A stretch of DNA of 64,000 nt, taken from the NCBI RefSeq assembly GCF_025506335.1, contig NZ_JANZYO010000004.1, positions 434,001-498,000 on the forward strand, in the 5' to 3' direction. Source of the stretch: Mumia quercus (GTDB taxonomy: Bacteria > Actinomycetota > Actinomycetes > Propionibacteriales > Nocardioidaceae). Both the position numbers and the translations under genes were made by a program. This document shows positions 16,760-25,517 of the stretch, piece by piece. Every line of letters begins with the position of its first letter. The first letter of the stretch is position 1. The notes beneath the pieces were generated by a model that was not told the DNA's origin, ran no database searches, and was given only the letters and a program-made list of their open reading frames with translations.

Positions 16760-19405
16760 TCAGCGGCGCTTCTTGACGGTGACGGTCAGCGAGGTGCTGC
16801 CGCCCTTCACGGTGGACGAGCCCGCGTACGTGACGCGCAGCTTCTTCTTGCCCTTGCTCGTGAACTTCTTCAGCGTGACGGTGGCCTTGCCGTTGCGGGC
16901 CGTGGCGGTGCCGACCTTCTTGCCCTTGTACGTCACGGTGACCTTGCCGTTCGCCGGGACTCCGGCCGGGGTGTTCACCGTGACGGCGATCTTGGCCTTG
17001 GTCTTCTTGGCCCGGATCGTCTGCGTCTTCTTCTTCGCCTTCACCGCGGACGCCGACTTGGCCACGGTGAGCGCGACGGTCGTGCTCGAGGCGGCGACCT
17101 TCGCGTCACCGGAGTACGCGACGCTCAGCGTGTGCCGTCCCGGGGCGAGCGCCTTCTTCTTGATCGGGACGGTGACCTTCCCGTTCCGGACCGTCCCGGT
17201 GCCGAGCACCTTGGTCCCCGCCTTGACGGTCACCGTGCCGGTGGCCGTCGGCGGGGTGACGGTGACCTGCACCGCTGCGGCCTTGCCGTAGTCGGCGCCG
17301 CGCACGACGGCCTTGACCGACGACGACGCCTTGACCACCGTGACCGGGATGTGGACGACGGTGTTCGTGGGCTCCGCGGTCACGACGAGGTCGTACGTCC
17401 CGGGGGCGCCGGGCGCCTTGAAGGTGACCGTCGTCGTCCCGTTCGTGACGTCGAAGTCACCGAGCGGCGAGCCGTCCAGCGTGGCCGTCACCTTGGTGTT
17501 CTGCGGGCTGTCGAGCGACGTGAGGTCGAGCTTCTGCAGCGTGACGCTGCCGGCCGCGCCCGGGACGAGGCCGGAGGGAGCGGCGCCCGCGAGCCGGACC
17601 GAGCGGCGCGCGAACGACGGCTCGACGGGCGACTTCTCCTCCAGGTACGAGATCCAGGCGTCACGGTCGAGGAGCCCGGAGTCCTTCGGCGCCGTCCCGT
17701 CCGCGAGGACGTGGAAGTTGTCCTGGCCGGTGACGAGGAAGCTGAACGTCCCGATCCGGTAGTCCTTGTCGAGGTCGATCGGCTCGCCGTTGATCGTCAC
17801 CGAGTCGATGACGCCCTTCTTGCGCGGGTTGCCCTGCGGGTCGGCGGGGACGGACGGGTCGTCGACCTCGTGGTAGGTGTACGAGACGTTGTCCGACAGG
17901 CCGAGCTGGAGGTACGCCCGCGACGGGACCCCGCCGTCGGCGTCGCGCTGCCACTGCTGCTCGAGCAGTGTGACGAACTGCGCGCCCGTCAGCGTGACGG
18001 ACGAGAGGTTGTTGGCGAACGGGAGCACGCTGTTGGCCTCGGCGAACGTCACGACGCCGTCGGTGTTCGCCGGGTTGGTGCTGGTGTCACCGGCGTAGAG
18101 GAGCTCGGCGCGCAGACCGCCGGGGTTGGCCACGCCGATCTCGGCGTTGCCGCCCTGGGCGTCGTCGAGGCTCTCGCGCAGCGCGTTGGCAACGAGGTTG
18201 CCGAGGGTGGACTCAGAGCCGCGGTCGTCGCGTACGCCGGTCGCCGCCGGCGTCGGGTGCGTGTAGACGCCGTTCTCGTACGTGCCGCCGACGAGCGCGG
18301 TCGTGATGTCGTCGGCGATCGTCGCGACGGGCTGGTTGCCGACCTCAGCGGCGTTCTCGAGCGCAGCGTCGACGATCGTCTTCACCTCGGCGACCCGCGG
18401 GTACGTGTTGACCAGGTCGGTGTCGCTGGCCGTCGTACGCGCGACGACCGCACGCGTGGTGGCGACGACCTCGTCGGTCGCGGTGTCGTACGTGATCTCG
18501 ACCTTCGCGACGCCCTCGCCGTAGTTGCCGGACTGCACCAGCGGACGGGTGCCCGTCTCGCCGGGGATCGGCGCGTCGTACGCGTAGCGCTGGTGGGTGT
18601 GGCCGGTGAAGATCGCGTCGACCGCTGCGGCGGTGTCGTTGACCATGTGCGCGAAGACCGGGCTGGCCGCGACCTGCTGCTGGAGCGTGGCGGCGGTGTC
18701 GGAGAGCGGGGCGCCCTCGTGGTAGCTCGCGATCACGAGGTCGGCCTCACCGTTGGCCTCATTGCCGTCCTTGAGCTCGCCCGCCACCCGGTTAACGGCC
18801 TCGACCGGGTCGCCGAAGTCGATGTCGGCGATCCCGGCGGCGCTGACGAGCGCCCGGGTCTCCTCTGTCACGACGCCGATGATGGCCACGTCGACACCCT
18901 TGACGGTGTACTCGGCGTACTCGGGGAGGACGGGATCCTCGGTGCCCTTGTCGTACACGTTCGCGCCCAGGAAGACCGGCTGGCCGAAGCGGTTCTCGCC
19001 CATCCGCGGGATCACGCGGTCGGTGAGGTCGGCGAAGCCCTGGTCGAACTCGTGGTTGCCGACGGCGGAGTTGTCGAGCTGCAGCGCCTTGAGGACGTCG
19101 ATCGTGGGGTTGTCGTCGTCGACGGCGGAGGCGAAGAGCGAGCCGCCGATGTTGTCGCCCGCAGCGACGAAGACGGTGCTGTCCTCCCCGCCCGCGGCGC
19201 GCAGCTGCTCGACCGTGCCGGCGAACTTCACGGTGTTGGCGTCGATCCGGCCGTGGAAGTCGTTGATGCCGAGGAAGGTCAGCTTCACCTCGTCCTCGGG
19301 CGCCGCCGAGGCGGTGGGGGCGACGGACAGCGGCGCCGAGACGAGCGCGGCGGTGGCGGCGAAAAGGGTGGATCGCCGCAAGAGAGTACGGTGACTGGGG
19401 CGCAT
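16760..19405 (-). CDS. Secreted UshA-like 5'-nucleotidase / metallophosphoesterase with Ig-like domains
   Basis: An 881-residue exported enzyme. After the signal peptide (ASA|AP) the metallophosphoesterase domain shows GINDFHGRID, AGDNIGG, VGNHEFD and FTGHTHQRY, the full dimetal ligand set. The 5'-nucleotidase C-terminal domain follows (NPGGLRAELLYAG). The C-terminal third has two Ig-like repeats (LSVAYSGDAKVAAS, LRVTYAGSSTVKGG) rich in lysine. It would dephosphorylate extracellular nucleotides to nucleosides. It neighbours a secreted nuclease with the same type of Ig-like end. The ATG follows GAGGAGACCCCTC. Confidence 0.9.
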   Translation of the reverse strand: MRPSHRTLLRRSTLFAATAALVSAPLSVAPTASAAPEDEVKLTFLGINDFHGRIDANTVKFAGTVEQLRAAGGEDSTVFVAAGDNIGGSLFASAVDDDNPTIDVLKALQLDNSAVGNHEFDQGFADLTDRVIPRMGENRFGQPVFLGANVYDKGTEDPVLPEYAEYTVKGVDVAIIGVVTEETRALVSAAGIADIDFGDPVEAVNRVAGELKDGNEANGEADLVIASYHEGAPLSDTAATLQQQVAASPVFAHMVNDTAAAVDAIFTGHTHQRYAYDAPIPGETGTRPLVQSGNYGEGVAKVEITYDTATDEVVATTRAVVARTTASDTDLVNTYPRVAEVKTIVDAALENAAEVGNQPVATIADDITTALVGGTYENGVYTHPTPAATGVRDDRGSESTLGNLVANALRESLDDAQGGNAEIGVANPGGLRAELLYAGDTSTNPANTDGVVTFAEANSVLPFANNLSSVTLTGAQFVTLLEQQWQRDADGGVPSRAYLQLGLSDNVSYTYHEVDDPSVPADPQGNPRKKGVIDSVTINGEPIDLDKDYRIGTFSFLVTGQDNFHVLADGTAPKDSGLLDRDAWISYLEEKSPVEPSFARRSVRLAGAAPSGLVPGAAGSVTLQKLDLTSLDSPQNTKVTATLDGSPLGDFDVTNGTTTVTFKAPGAPGTYDLVVTAEPTNTVVHIPVTVVKASSSVKAVVRGADYGKAAAVQVTVTPPTATGTVTVKAGTKVLGTGTVRNGKVTVPIKKKALAPGRHTLSVAYSGDAKVAASSTTVALTVAKSASAVKAKKKTQTIRAKKTKAKIAVTVNTPAGVPANGKVTVTYKGKKVGTATARNGKATVTLKKFTSKGKKKLRVTYAGSSTVKGGSTSLTVTVKKRR

Positions 19406-19541
19406 GAGGGGTCTCCTCGGGAGTGTCGTGATTCGCCGACCCTAGCGACCGGCAATGTCGAACGCTGCCCCAAAGGGTGACGTTTCAGCAACCAGCACAT
19501 GGCGACAATTGACAATTCGGACAGCGTCGAAGGGGGTACGT

Positions 19542-20171
19542 GTGGGGCGCGACCACTACCTCGTGCCGGCGGGCGACGGTGACGCGACGATCGAGATCAA
19601 AGGGTCGCGCTTTCTCGGCTGGGTCCGCAGGGTCGACTCCGAAGAGGAGGCGCGGGCGTACGTGGCGCAGGCGCGGCGGGACTTCTTCGACGCGCGCCAC
19701 CACTGCTCAGCGTTCGTGATCGGCGCCGACGGGGCGCTCCAGCGCAGCAACGACGACGGAGAGCCGAGCGGAACGGCCGGTGCACCGATGCTCGAGGTGC
19801 TCGTCCGCCGCGAGGTCCGCGACGTGGTCGCCGTGGTCACGCGCTGGTTCGGCGGCACGCTGCTGGGCGCCGGCGGCCTCGTCCGCGCCTACTCCGAGAC
19901 GACGGCGGCCGCCCTCGATGCCGCGGGGGTGGTCCGCCGCGAGCGTCGCGTCCTGGTCTCCGTCGAAGTCGGCCACACCGACGCGGGCAAGGTCGAGAAC
20001 GAGCTGCGTTCGCGTGGGGTGGAGGTGACCGGCGTCGCGTACGGGGCGCAGACCGTACGCCTCGACGTCGCGGCGTGGCCGGACGCGGTCGACTCCTTGC
20101 GCGAGCAGGTCGCGGTCCTCACCCGGGGCGCTGGGGATCTGCGGGTGGGCGAGTCGGTCTGGATGCCGTGA
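19542..20171 (+). CDS. YigZ/IMPACT family protein
   Basis: A 209-residue protein with the UPF0029/IMPACT pattern: KGSRFLGWVRRV near the start, ARHHCSAFVIG, then NDDGEPSGTAGAPMLEVL and RWFGGTLLGAGGLVRAYS. A ferredoxin-like C-terminal domain of the YigZ type follows. Cellular function is not settled; eukaryotic IMPACT binds Gcn1. I start at GTG 19542 after GAAGGGGG; an in-frame ATG at 19455 would add 29 residues without family similarity. Confidence 0.85.
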   Translation: MGRDHYLVPAGDGDATIEIKGSRFLGWVRRVDSEEEARAYVAQARRDFFDARHHCSAFVIGADGALQRSNDDGEPSGTAGAPMLEVLVRREVRDVVAVVTRWFGGTLLGAGGLVRAYSETTAAALDAAGVVRRERRVLVSVEVGHTDAGKVENELRSRGVEVTGVAYGAQTVRLDVAAWPDAVDSLREQVAVLTRGAGDLRVGESVWMP

Positions 20172-20188
20172 GTGGGTACGGTCAGGGC

Positions 20189-20401
20189 ATGGCGAAGAAG
20201 CAGTGGTCCGACCTGTCCTCCACTCAGCAGCGTGCCGTCGTCGCGCTCGGAGCGGCCGAGGTCGTCCTCACGACGGCCGCGCTCGTGAGCCTGGCGCGCC
20301 GGCCCGCCGAGCGGGTGCGGGGGTCGAAGGCCGCCTGGGTCGCCGGCTGCTTCGTCCAGCCCGTCGGCCCGATCGCCTACTTCCTCCTCGGTCGCCGCTG
20401 A
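20189..20401 (+). CDS. Small PLDc_N-domain membrane protein
   Basis: A 70-residue protein with two hydrophobic segments; the second (WVAGCFVQPVGPIAYFLLGRR) is the signature of the phospholipase-D N-terminal membrane module (PLDc_N), here without any PLD catalytic domain. The function is unknown. A TACGGT hexamer at 20177-20182 ends 6 nt before the ATG, suggesting a leaderless transcript separate from the yigZ-like gene 17 nt upstream. Confidence 0.75.
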   Translation: MAKKQWSDLSSTQQRAVVALGAAEVVLTTAALVSLARRPAERVRGSKAAWVAGCFVQPVGPIAYFLLGRR

Positions 20402-20417
20402 ACCGAGGTCCGGCGGG

Positions 20418-20948
20418 TCACAGCGCGTCGAGGCGGTCCAGCACGTCGCGTACGTGGTCGAGGGACCGCGGATGGGCCAGCCCGGTGGTGTCGTCGAAGT
20501 AGAGCCCGTCGCCGATCAGCTGCACCGTACGGGCGAGCGCGTCGTCGCCGTAGTGCTCGGCGAGCACCGCGAACCAGCCGTTGCGCAGCTCCGCGAGCGT
20601 CTCGCGGGCCCGTACGTCGTCCTGCGCGACGCGTGAGGTGGCGATGAGACCGCGGTCGAAGGCCGAGCCGGTGTCGACCGAGGTCTCGAGGTAGTAGCGG
20701 ACCGGTCCCTGCGGCGCGTCCTTCATCTTGACGACGTCGTCGCGGCCCTGCTCCTTGAGGCGGTCGAGCATGGCGTCGACCATCGCGTCCTTGCTGGGGA
20801 AGTGGTAGAGCAGCCCGCCCTTCGACACCTCGGCCCGCGCGGCGACGGCATCGAGCGTCGCGATCTTGCCGCCCCCCTCCACCAGGAGCATCTCGAAGGC
20901 GTCGAGGATGCGGTCGCGCGTCGCAGCGCCATCGGAGCGTACGGACAT
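20418..20948 (-). CDS. TetR family regulator of the adjacent MFS transporter
   Basis: A 176-residue TetR protein. The helix-turn-helix lies at about residues 30-55 (ATLDAVAARAEVSKGGLLYHFPSKDAMV), and the C-terminal domain resembles drug-responsive regulators. It is divergent from the DHA2 transporter, and two dyad sites lie in the 193-bp gap, so it probably represses the transporter and itself. On the minus strand TAGGGT (20961-20956) ends 7 nt before the ATG, suggesting leaderless translation. Confidence 0.85.
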   Translation of the reverse strand: MSVRSDGAATRDRILDAFEMLLVEGGGKIATLDAVAARAEVSKGGLLYHFPSKDAMVDAMLDRLKEQGRDDVVKMKDAPQGPVRYYLETSVDTGSAFDRGLIATSRVAQDDVRARETLAELRNGWFAVLAEHYGDDALARTVQLIGDGLYFDDTTGLAHPRSLDHVRDVLDRLDAL

Positions 20949-21057
20949 GCGTCACACCCTAGCCGTCGTGACGTCATGCGTTCCGCGGGTCGGCACCCGC
21001 AGAACGTATGACGTCGTGGCCCGGCCGCACGGGTGGCGCAGAACACCCCGAATTCGT

Positions 21058-21103
21058 TTGTCTGCACCGTCCGGACGGGAATACTCTGTACCGGCTGGAC
21101 GGT
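21058..21103 (+). promoter_or_regulatory. Promoter and TetR operator pair for the MFS transporter
   Basis: TTGTCT (21058-21063), an 18-bp spacer and TACTCT (21082-21087) make a plausible promoter. The spacer holds the perfect palindrome CCGTCCGGACGG (21067-21078), and a second related dyad ACCGGCTGGACGGT covers 21090-21103, 24 bp downstream centre to centre. The paired CCG/CGG sites suit binding by the adjacent TetR protein. Confidence 0.55.
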
Positions 21104-21141
21104 TAACCCGACGTACGCATCGAGACCTCGAGGGAACAGAG

Positions 21142-22677
21142 ATGAGCACCCGCACCACGCCACTCCAGGTGGCACCGACCCCTGCACGCGCCGGCTGGCG
21201 TCAGTGGGCGGCGCTGGGTGTCCTCATGCTCCCCGTCCTCATGGTCAGCATGGACAACACGGTGCTCAGCTTCGCGCTGCCCGACATCAGCTCGTCGCTG
21301 CACCCGTCCGGCACCGCGCTGCTGTGGGTCGTCGACATCTACGCGCTCATGCTCGCCGGCCTGCTCGTGGCGATGGGATCGCTGGGTGACCGGCTCGGTC
21401 GGCGACGCCTGCTCGTCATCGGCGCCGTCGGTTTCGCGGCCGTCTCGTACGCGGCCGCACAGTCGACCGACATCTCCCACCTGATCGTCGCGCGCGCCCT
21501 GCTCGGCGTCTTCGGAGCGACGCTGATGCCGTCCACGCTCTCGCTGCTGCGCAACATCTTCGTCGACCGCCAGCAGCGTCGGCTCGCGATCGCGGTCTGG
21601 GCTGCCGGGTTCTCGGCAGGTGCCGCCTTCGGCCCGATCATCGGCGGCTGGCTCCTCGAGCACTTCACCTGGGGGTCGGTCTTCTTGATCAACCTGCCGG
21701 TCGTGGCGCTCCTCGTCCCGCTCGCGCTGTGGCTCGTGCCCGAGTCGCGCGACCCGAACCCGGGTCCGATCGACGTCGTCAGCATCGTCTTGTCGATGAC
21801 GACGATGCTGCCGATCGTGTACGCCATCAAGTCGTACGCCGAGCACGGACTCACGAGTGCCGTGACGTCGGCCGTCGTGATCGGCGTCGTCAGCCTCGTG
21901 GCGTTCGTGCGCCGTCAGCTGCGGCGTCCGACCCCGCTGGTCGACGTCCGGCTCTTCTCGAACCGCGTGTTCTCCGGAGCACTCGTCGCGAACCTGCTGA
22001 GCCTGATGGGCCTGACGGGTTTCCTCTACTTCGGTGCGCAGTTCCTGCAGCTCGTCGTCGGCCTCGACCCGCTCGACGCCGCGCTCGTCCTCATCCCAGG
22101 CCTGCTCGGCACGATCGTCGCCGGGCTCACGGCGGTCCGGCTCGTGCCGATCTTCGGCGTGCGGGCTGTGGTGAGCGCGAGCTTCGCGCTCTCGGCGGCG
22201 GGCTATGCGATCGCCGCATTCGTCGGGGAGGTCCCGACGGCGTGGTCGATCGCGGTCGCGTTCCTCGTCCTCGGGATCGGCATCGGCTTCGCCGAGACGT
22301 TGACCAACGACGTCGTGGTCTCGAGCGTGCCGGCCGAGAAAGCGGGCGCCGCGTCCGCGCTGTCGGAGACGGCGTACGAGATCGGTGCCGTGCTCGGCAC
22401 CGCCGTGCTGGGCGGCATCCTCACCGCGACGTACCGCGCCCAGGTCGCCGTGCCGCCGCTGGCAGGGACCGAGGCGCAGCGCGAGGCCGCCGGCCAGACC
22501 CTCGGTGGCGCGATGGACCTCGCGGGGCAGATCCCGGAGCAGGTCGCCCACTGGCTCGTGTCGTCGGCGCACCTCGCGTTCGACCACGCCATCCAGACCA
22601 CGACGTCCGTGGCGATCGTCATCGCCCTCGGCGCCGCCGTCGTCTCCTGGTTCACCCTCCGCGACGCCGACCGCTGA
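21142..22677 (+). CDS. DHA2-family (14-TMS) MFS drug efflux transporter
   Basis: A 511-residue membrane protein with about 14 hydrophobic segments. The DHA2 motif VVDIYALMLAGLL, motif A GDRLGRRRLL and an antiporter-type segment (FSAGAAFGPIIGGWLLEHFTW) are clear. QacA/SmvA-like transporters export cationic drugs and dyes by proton exchange; the substrate here is unknown. The ATG lies about 40 nt downstream of the operator-containing promoter. A class A palindromic repeat follows the stop. Confidence 0.9.
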   Translation: MSTRTTPLQVAPTPARAGWRQWAALGVLMLPVLMVSMDNTVLSFALPDISSSLHPSGTALLWVVDIYALMLAGLLVAMGSLGDRLGRRRLLVIGAVGFAAVSYAAAQSTDISHLIVARALLGVFGATLMPSTLSLLRNIFVDRQQRRLAIAVWAAGFSAGAAFGPIIGGWLLEHFTWGSVFLINLPVVALLVPLALWLVPESRDPNPGPIDVVSIVLSMTTMLPIVYAIKSYAEHGLTSAVTSAVVIGVVSLVAFVRRQLRRPTPLVDVRLFSNRVFSGALVANLLSLMGLTGFLYFGAQFLQLVVGLDPLDAALVLIPGLLGTIVAGLTAVRLVPIFGVRAVVSASFALSAAGYAIAAFVGEVPTAWSIAVAFLVLGIGIGFAETLTNDVVVSSVPAEKAGAASALSETAYEIGAVLGTAVLGGILTATYRAQVAVPPLAGTEAQREAAGQTLGGAMDLAGQIPEQVAHWLVSSAHLAFDHAIQTTTSVAIVIALGAAVVSWFTLRDADR

Positions 22678-22700
22678 CCCCCGCGGCGCCCGCCTCCCTT

Positions 22701-22790
22701 GCGGTTTGCCACGCCAGCGTGGGAAACCGTGGTTGGCGCGGCAAGCATGCCCCGCCAACCGGAGCTGCCCACGCTGGCGTGGCAAACCGC
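22701..22790. repeat. Palindromic repeat, class A copy 2
   Basis: A 90-bp nested palindrome. Outer arms of 23 nt (22701-22723 and 22768-22790) pair perfectly, and an inner hairpin (22731-22760) pairs 12 of 13 positions. Its first 44 nt match the complement of 13822-13865 at 43 positions. It lies between the convergent MFS and M6 protease genes and could also stop transcription in both directions. Confidence 0.8.
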
Positions 22791-22812
22791 AGCGGAGGGG
22801 GCGGGAACGAGA

Positions 22813-22845
22813 GCGGGTCCCCGGGTACGAAACCCGGGGACCCGC
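22813..22845 (-). terminator. Perfect 14-bp hairpin after M6 protease gene
   Basis: GCGGGTCCCCGGGT (22813-22826) and its exact complement (22832-22845) surround a 5-nt loop, 16 nt beyond the stop of the minus-strand protease gene. There is no T-run. Probable terminator. Confidence 0.65.
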
Positions 22846-22861
22846 CTCGTACGCGATCAGA

Positions 22862-25267
22862 TCAGTTGATCTTGATCTTCATCGAGGTGCCCTTCTGCTG
22901 CAGCACCTTGACCTTCACGCCGACGGCCGGGAGCTTGACACCGTGGTTCGGCAGCTCCTCGTACCAGTATTTCTTGGTGTCGTTGAAGGTCGGCTGCGCC
23001 GGCTGCGCCCGGATGTAGCTGGGCTTGCCGTTCGTGTGCAGCGTCATCGAGTCGGCCTTGATGAGCCCGAACGGCGCGTCGTACACCTGGATGCGTGCAC
23101 GCCACGGCGCCCCGGTCGCGATGTTGATGATCGGCTCCGGGTGGGCGTCGATCGGCAGGTTGCGTCCCTGACCGGGGTGGTCGGTGGTGTTGTTGTCACG
23201 CACCGACGTGTCCCAGTACGAGATGAGCAGGCCCTGGCCGTAACGGTAGTGCTCCACCCAGTCCGGCTTCGTGTTCATGAACCCGAAGTTGTACGGCCCG
23301 GTCTGGAGGTACTTGTCGTAGCCGACGTACGACCGGTGGCCCATGACGTAATAGTTGTCGTAGTCCCTGGCCGTGGTCGCCGCGACGATGCTGAACCCGT
23401 TGAACGTCCACGCCGCGCCGCCGTCCTCGGCGCCGTCGGACAGGACGGTGGCGCCGTCGGCGGTCACCGTGACGTCGTCGAGGAACAGGCCGGGCATCGC
23501 GAGCCCGCCATCGGTCTTGTAGTACGCACGGAAGAGGATCTTCTGGCCCGCGTACGCGTCGAGCGGGATCGCGAGGTCGCCCCACTCCGGGTGGTCGCCG
23601 TCGATCGCCGGCGTGCCCGAGGTGTCCTGACCGTAGTCCTCGCCGTCGATCGTGCCGGCCAGCGCCTTCCAGGTCGCGCCGCCGTCGGTCGAGACCTGGA
23701 AGTACGCGTAGTCGTACCCCTCCTCGATCGAGTAGCGCGCCTGCGCGGTCAGCGAAGCCGACGTCTTGCCCGTGAGGTCGAGCTCGGTCGTCATCGCGTT
23801 GGCCAGGTCGTCGCCGGAGCCGGAGTAGAACTGGTAGTCACCCGACGCCGGTGCTCCGTTGTCGTGCTCGACCGGCTTCTTCGGCAGCACGACGACCGCG
23901 CCCTGGGCCTTGTCGGAGTTCCACTCCTGCGGACCGAGCTCCAACTTCTTGGACTGCTTGTACGAGACGGCCTCGTAGTCGAGCCAGCCCAGCTGCAGCT
24001 TCTCCCACGCGCCGAGGTCACCCGGTCGCGTACCGAGCGGCTCGCCCTTGCCGTTGAGGCGGCTCTGCGCCATCAGGGTCCAGTACTCGTTGGAGTTGTC
24101 GCCCTTGCTGGTCGTGTCGTACGCGTCCGGCAGGCCGAGGTCGTGGCCGTACTCGTGGACGAACACCGAGAGCCCGCCGTTCTCCGGCTGGATCGTGTAG
24201 TCGCCGACCCACACCCCGGAGTCGCCGATCTCGGTGCCGCCGAGCGGGTTCTGCTGGGGGCCGGTGAGCCCGGCGTCGGTGATGAAGGCGTACCAGCGGT
24301 GCGACCAGATGGCGTCGCTGCCGTACAGCGGATCGCCGTCGGCCTCGTCACCGCCGGCGTGCACGATCTGGAAGTGGTCGATGTAGCCGTCCGGCTCGTT
24401 GAAGTTGCCGTCGCCGTCGTAGTCGTAGCGGTCGTACTCGTCGTACGTCTGCAGCGTCTTGGCGATCTGCTCGTCGGTCTGGCCGGCTTCCTTCTGGTCG
24501 GCCACCCAGGCGGTGAGCGCGTCGCGGATGAGGTCCCAGGTGGTGGCGTCCTCACGGCCGTAGCGGGCCTGGTTGTAGGGCACCTTCACCCAGTCCGAGA
24601 CGGTGCCGTCGATGGTGTAGCGGCCTGACGACTGCGCCTCGTAGTACGTCTTGACGGACTCGACGCCCTTGCCGGTGCCGAAGTAGATGTCCTCGTAGTG
24701 CTCGCGGTTGTAGTCCGCCTGCCAGACCGTCGAGTTGTCCTTCGTACGGTCGGGCTCGGGGATCTGGTTGACCTGCGGGCCGTCGAAGCGCTGGGGCTCG
24801 ACCGCGTTCGGATCGAAGTCGTCCCAGCCGTCGTCGGGGTAGTCCGGGTGACGCTGGTCGCCGAACTCGGCGAGGATCACGAAGACCTTGTCGGCGCGCT
24901 CCTGCGCGAGCTCGACGTACTGGTCCTGCTTCTGCGCCTTCTTGCCGCCGCGTGCCTCGAACGCCTTGCGTCCGCGCTTGGTGGCCTGGGCAGCGGCGTC
25001 GGCCGGCGCGTACGACGAGCCGACCTTGACGACCTCGGAGCCGTTCCTCGTGACGGGCTTCGCCTCGCCGTTGACGACGGAGGTGAGGGCCTCCTCGCGA
25101 AGTGCGCGTCGCTTGTCCTCGAGCGGGTTGGGGAGCTCGTGGGCCTTGGCGGCACGGTCGGCGGTGGTGACGGGTGGTGCGGGTTGTGCGGACCCTGGTG
25201 CGGCGTAGACGGCCCCGAACGAGGCCGCGACACCCAAGGTGATGAGTGCCGTGCTGAGACGTCTCAA
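22862..25267 (-). CDS. Secreted immune-inhibitor-A-type M6 metalloprotease
   Basis: An 801-residue exported zinc protease. A signal peptide (to about SAQ) and a pro-region precede the peptidase M6 domain. Zinc ligands are seen in H371-E-Y-G-H375-DLGLPD381, an HExxHxxGxxD site. Calcium-type Asp motifs (YDGDGNFNEPDG) and C-terminal MAM/PCB-like beta domains follow. InhA-like proteases degrade host or environmental proteins. The start is TTG at 25267 after AGGGGAGAAG. It is divergent from the PNP operon. Confidence 0.88.
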   Translation of the reverse strand: MRRLSTALITLGVAASFGAVYAAPGSAQPAPPVTTADRAAKAHELPNPLEDKRRALREEALTSVVNGEAKPVTRNGSEVVKVGSSYAPADAAAQATKRGRKAFEARGGKKAQKQDQYVELAQERADKVFVILAEFGDQRHPDYPDDGWDDFDPNAVEPQRFDGPQVNQIPEPDRTKDNSTVWQADYNREHYEDIYFGTGKGVESVKTYYEAQSSGRYTIDGTVSDWVKVPYNQARYGREDATTWDLIRDALTAWVADQKEAGQTDEQIAKTLQTYDEYDRYDYDGDGNFNEPDGYIDHFQIVHAGGDEADGDPLYGSDAIWSHRWYAFITDAGLTGPQQNPLGGTEIGDSGVWVGDYTIQPENGGLSVFVHEYGHDLGLPDAYDTTSKGDNSNEYWTLMAQSRLNGKGEPLGTRPGDLGAWEKLQLGWLDYEAVSYKQSKKLELGPQEWNSDKAQGAVVVLPKKPVEHDNGAPASGDYQFYSGSGDDLANAMTTELDLTGKTSASLTAQARYSIEEGYDYAYFQVSTDGGATWKALAGTIDGEDYGQDTSGTPAIDGDHPEWGDLAIPLDAYAGQKILFRAYYKTDGGLAMPGLFLDDVTVTADGATVLSDGAEDGGAAWTFNGFSIVAATTARDYDNYYVMGHRSYVGYDKYLQTGPYNFGFMNTKPDWVEHYRYGQGLLISYWDTSVRDNNTTDHPGQGRNLPIDAHPEPIINIATGAPWRARIQVYDAPFGLIKADSMTLHTNGKPSYIRAQPAQPTFNDTKKYWYEELPNHGVKLPAVGVKVKVLQQKGTSMKIKIN

Positions 25268-25375
25268 GACTTCTCCCCTTCTGCAACGGATGGGACCCGG
25301 GCCGATCGGCCCGGCGGGTCCGCATCGCCCCCAGAGGCGCAGATGTAGTTGCGGCGAGGAACGAGGCGCACCGAA

Positions 25376-25399
25376 CCCTCAACATAGAAGGCTTGAGGG
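25376..25399. promoter_or_regulatory. Inverted repeat in the M6 protease / PNP divergent region
   Basis: CCCTCAA (25376-25382) and TTGAGGG (25393-25399) form a 7-bp inverted repeat with a 10-nt gap, in the 250-bp space between divergent genes. A second palindrome GAAGATCTTC lies at 25445-25454. Either may be an operator. The rest of the gap shows no gene. Confidence 0.35.
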
Positions 25400-25517
25400 G
25401 GTGCGTCTAGACCGAAAGTGCTGTTGATCTCGGAGGGTTTTGAAGAAGATCTTCGTGGGTACCGTGGTCGGTCTTTTGCCCTCCCCAGACGGACCCTCGG
25501 CGTGCCAGGATGCCTTC

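Noticed and set aside
19509-19519. TTGACA-like sequence and AATTG-A-CAATT dyad before the YigZ-like gene as a promoter
   Set aside because: No -10 hexamer stands at a workable distance, so I could not support a promoter call.
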